DNA from: Methanosarcinales archaeon
GTDB taxonomy: Archaea; Halobacteriota; Methanosarcinia; Methanosarcinales; Methanocomedenaceae
NCBI GenBank assembly: GCA_023136155.1
Contig: JAGLRT010000043.1
Location: 1 to 5,737, forward strand
Direction: 5' to 3'
Length of the DNA: 5,737 nt
Below the pieces are notes generated by a model. That model made no database searches and was not told where the DNA came from. It saw nothing but the letters and a program-made list of their open reading frames with translations. The translations under genes were made by a program, and so were the position numbers. Positions 3,246 through 5,737 of this stretch are shown in pieces. Positions within the stretch are counted from its first letter, which is position 1, and each line of letters starts with the position of its first letter.

Positions 3246-5737
3246 TACCATAAAGGCACAGGATGTATTTGCTGATGCCCAGGATATTACACAGGATAAT
3301 CACCAGCAGCAGCTTGATGTAGAACATCTCCTTCTGGCGCTTATAAACCAGAAGGAAGGGCTTACCCTCCAGATACTTCAACGGCTGGGTGCCAATGTCC
3401 CCGGAATAATCTCTCGCCTGGATGAAGAAATTGACAAGCTTCCAAAAGTGGGAGGTGCCGGCCAGTTATACATGTCCCCGCGTGTCAATGATGTGGTTGA
3501 AGCAGCCTTTGAAGAAATGAAGCAGCTTAAGGATGAATACCTAAGCACAGAACATCTCTTGCTTGCTATTGCTGATGAGAATGGGGGCATATCTTCACAG
3601 ATTCTTAAAGAGAACGGTGCATCAAAAGACATTATCCTGAAAGCTCTCAGGGAAGTCAGGGGTTCATCGAGGGTCACGGACCAGACCCCGGAAGATAAAT
3701 ATCAGGCACTGGAAAAGTACGGTCGCGACCTAACAGAAGAGGCAGCACGGGGAAAACTGGATCCGGTGATAGGGCGGGATAACGAGATTCGCAGGGTACT
3801 TCAGGTACTATCAAGGCGCACAAAAAACAATCCAGTGTTGATAGGGGAACCGGGTGTGGGTAAAACCGCAATAGCCGAGGGGTTGGCCCTTCGTATATTT
3901 GGCGGAGATGTTCCTGATACCATCAGGGACAAGCAAGTTGTGGCTCTTGATATGGGTGCCTTGGTGGCAGGCACCAAGTTCAGGGGTGAGTTCGAAGAAC
4001 GGCTGAAGGCAGTTATCAAAGAGGTACAGGATTCTGAAGGGAAGGTTATTCTTTTCATAGATGAACTGCACACCCTTGTGGGGGCCGGAGCGGCTGAAGG
4101 GTCCATTGATGCCTCAAATCTACTCAAACCAGCCCTGGCCAGGGGAGAGCTGCGAGCCATTGGTGCTACGACACTGAACGAGTACAGGAAGTACATTGAA
4201 AAGGATGCAGCTTTAGAGCGCAGGTTCCAGCTTGTACTGGTGGATGAACCCAATGTGGATGAGACCATTTCCATCCTGCGAGGCCTGAATGAGAAATACG
4301 AAGTACATCACGGTGTAAGGATACAGGATTCAGCCCTTGTGGCAGCAGCTGTGCTGTCCAACCGTTATATAACGGACCGTTTTCTCCCTGATAAAGCCAT
4401 CGACCTTATCGATGAAGCTGCATCAAAGCTCAGAATCGAAATAGACAGCATGCCTGCTGAACTGGATGATGCCGAGCGGAAGATAAGGCAGCTGGAGATT
4501 GAACGCCAGGCAGTGAAGAAGGAGAAGGATGACTATTCTAAGGAGCGCCTGGAAAAGATTGATAAGGAACTATCTGACCTGAAGGAGCAAAGCAGCCAGA
4601 TGAAGGCCCACTGGCAGCTTGAAAAGGAAAACATACAAATCATACGAAAAGTAAAAGGTGACATCGAAAAGACCCGGATGGATTCCGAGAAAGCAGAACA
4701 TGAAGGCAATCTGGAAATAGCCTCCGAACTTAGGTATGGTACTCTACCGGGATTGCAACAACAGCTGGAAGTTGAAAATGCTAAACTGGTAGAGCTTCAA
4801 AAAGACCAGAAGATGCTCAAAGAAGAGGTGGATGAGGAGGACATAGCCGAGGTTGTATCCAACTGGACCCACATCCCGGTGAGCAAGATGCTGGAAGGTG
4901 AGATGCAAAAACTGGTACATATGGAAGATCGTATCAGGGAGCGTTTAGTGGGACAGGAAGAGGCTGTTACTGCCGTGGCAAATGCTGTGCGAAGGGGGAG
5001 GGCTGGTATATCTGATACTAATCGACCAACAGGTTCGTTTATGTTCCTGGGTCCAACTGGCGTAGGTAAAACTGAACTTGGCCGGGCGTTGGCAGAATTT
5101 TTGTTTGATGATGAGGCCTCCATGGTCAGGCTGGATATGAGCGAGTACATGGAAAAGCATACAGTGGCACGTCTCATAGGCGCACCGCCCGGATATGTGG
5201 GGTACGAGGAGGGTGGCCAGCTAACAGAAGCAGTGAGGAGGCGGCCGTATTCGGTGATTTTGTTAGATGAGATTGAAAAGGCACATCCGGATGTGTTCAA
5301 CCTGATGCTCCAGATACTGGATGACGGCAGGCTTACAGACGGGCACGGTCGCACTGTGGATTTCAAGAACACAGTGATTATCATGACATCTAATATCGGG
5401 AGCCAATGGATAGTTGAACATGGTGATGATGAAGCTGAGATGGAGAAACTGGTGATGGAGGCTGTTCGAGCTCAATTCAGGCCCGAATTCCTGAACCGTC
5501 TTGACGACATTATTATATTCCACCAGTTAAAGCTACCTGAGATCATGAAGATCGTGGATATACAGGTTAACCAATTGAGTAAACGCTTGAGAGAGAGGAA
5601 AATTAATATTGTGCTGAACGAAAAAGCCAAGGATTTTGTTGCCCGGACAGGATTTGACCCTACTTTCGGTGCACGGCCACTTAAACGTACGATCCAGCAT
5701 AAGGTTCTGGACCCACTGGCAATGAAGATATTGAACA
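3229..5737 (+). CDS. clpB: ATP-dependent chaperone (disaggregase) ClpB, 3' end cut off by the window
   Basis: A cytosolic hexameric Hsp100 AAA+ protein that threads aggregated proteins through its pore, normally together with DnaK/DnaJ/GrpE (none encoded here). The first 836 codons are present in one uninterrupted frame. Two Clp-N repeats occupy about residues 6-147. AAA domain 1 has Walker A GEPGVGKT (206-213, K212), Walker B ending D278-E279, pore-loop residue F251 and arginine fingers R331/R332. A full coiled-coil middle domain spans about 408-530, including Y503, known in E. coli ClpB from DnaK-linked function. AAA domain 2 has Walker A GPTGVGKT (608-615, K614), Walker B D680-E681, pore tyrosine Y656, arginine finger R757 and sensor-2 R816 in GARPLKR. 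The middle domain and absence of a ClpP-binding IGF/IGL loop separate it from ClpA/ClpC. E. coli ClpB has 857 residues, so roughly 20-30 are missing. Oddities are F251 in place of the usual pore tyrosine and H548 in WTHIPV where glycine is usual. The ATG is chosen because MRFDRFT matches the family N-terminus. Its upstream region is unusually rich in symmetric sequences, suggesting stress control. Confidence 0.97.
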   Translation, partial: MRFDRFTIKAQDVFADAQDITQDNHQQQLDVEHLLLALINQKEGLTLQILQRLGANVPGIISRLDEEIDKLPKVGGAGQLYMSPRVNDVVEAAFEEMKQLKDEYLSTEHLLLAIADENGGISSQILKENGASKDIILKALREVRGSSRVTDQTPEDKYQALEKYGRDLTEEAARGKLDPVIGRDNEIRRVLQVLSRRTKNNPVLIGEPGVGKTAIAEGLALRIFGGDVPDTIRDKQVVALDMGALVAGTKFRGEFEERLKAVIKEVQDSEGKVILFIDELHTLVGAGAAEGSIDASNLLKPALARGELRAIGATTLNEYRKYIEKDAALERRFQLVLVDEPNVDETISILRGLNEKYEVHHGVRIQDSALVAAAVLSNRYITDRFLPDKAIDLIDEAASKLRIEIDSMPAELDDAERKIRQLEIERQAVKKEKDDYSKERLEKIDKELSDLKEQSSQMKAHWQLEKENIQIIRKVKGDIEKTRMDSEKAEHEGNLEIASELRYGTLPGLQQQLEVENAKLVELQKDQKMLKEEVDEEDIAEVVSNWTHIPVSKMLEGEMQKLVHMEDRIRERLVGQEEAVTAVANAVRRGRAGISDTNRPTGSFMFLGPTGVGKTELGRALAEFLFDDEASMVRLDMSEYMEKHTVARLIGAPPGYVGYEEGGQLTEAVRRRPYSVILLDEIEKAHPDVFNLMLQILDDGRLTDGHGRTVDFKNTVIIMTSNIGSQWIVEHGDDEAEMEKLVMEAVRAQFRPEFLNRLDDIIIFHQLKLPEIMKIVDIQVNQLSKRLRERKINIVLNEKAKDFVARTGFDPTFGARPLKRTIQHKVLDPLAMKILN

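Noticed and set aside
3673..3675. Internal start for a short ClpB form lacking the N domain, as at E. coli Val149
   Set aside because: Residue 149 is also valine here but is encoded by GTC, not GTG, and no ATG, GTG or TTG with a ribosome site is evident at that point.

Overview
The window carries three genes of a prokaryotic chromosome: a sodium:solute symporter (SSS) family membrane transporter on the minus strand, then, divergently, an AIM24-family protein and the disaggregase ClpB on the plus strand. ClpB runs off the right edge about 20-30 codons before its expected end. Moderate GC, frequent ATA and AGG/AGA codons, TATA-like elements, Shine-Dalgarno sequences and no convincing -35/-10 pairs fit a Methanosarcinales-type archaeon (methanogen or ANME relative). 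This is an inference: ClpB and AIM24 themselves look bacterial, so a bacterium cannot be ruled out from sequence alone.

Layout. Positions 1-376 hold no supportable gene. They contain an AT-rich stretch, two small hairpins and, closest to the transporter, a 12-bp hairpin that pairs fully only in minus-strand RNA and probably ends the transporter transcript. The transporter (377-2302, minus) has about 13 membrane segments, the SSS signature and a hydrophilic C-terminal tail of about 154 residues; two of its predicted Na+-site positions are altered relative to PutP. An 83-bp divergent spacer (2312-2394) separates it from the AIM24 gene (2395-3087), which has a strong GGAGG ribosome site. After a 141-bp spacer comes clpB (3229 to the edge), with both Walker A/B pairs, arginine fingers, pore loops and a full-length middle domain.

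The three genes have no obvious common pathway and look like separate transcription units. The most notable part is the spacer in front of clpB. It holds three copies of TCCAGA spaced 23 and 24 bp apart, the second abutting a TATA-like element; a perfect 12-bp inverted repeat whose arms flank the start codon; and, inside that, a perfect 14-bp palindrome covering the ribosome-binding region and the A of the ATG. In front of a heat-shock gene this suggests dense stress control, by a DNA-binding repressor, an RNA structure that hides the start site, or both. No mobile element, CRISPR array, tRNA or rRNA is visible.
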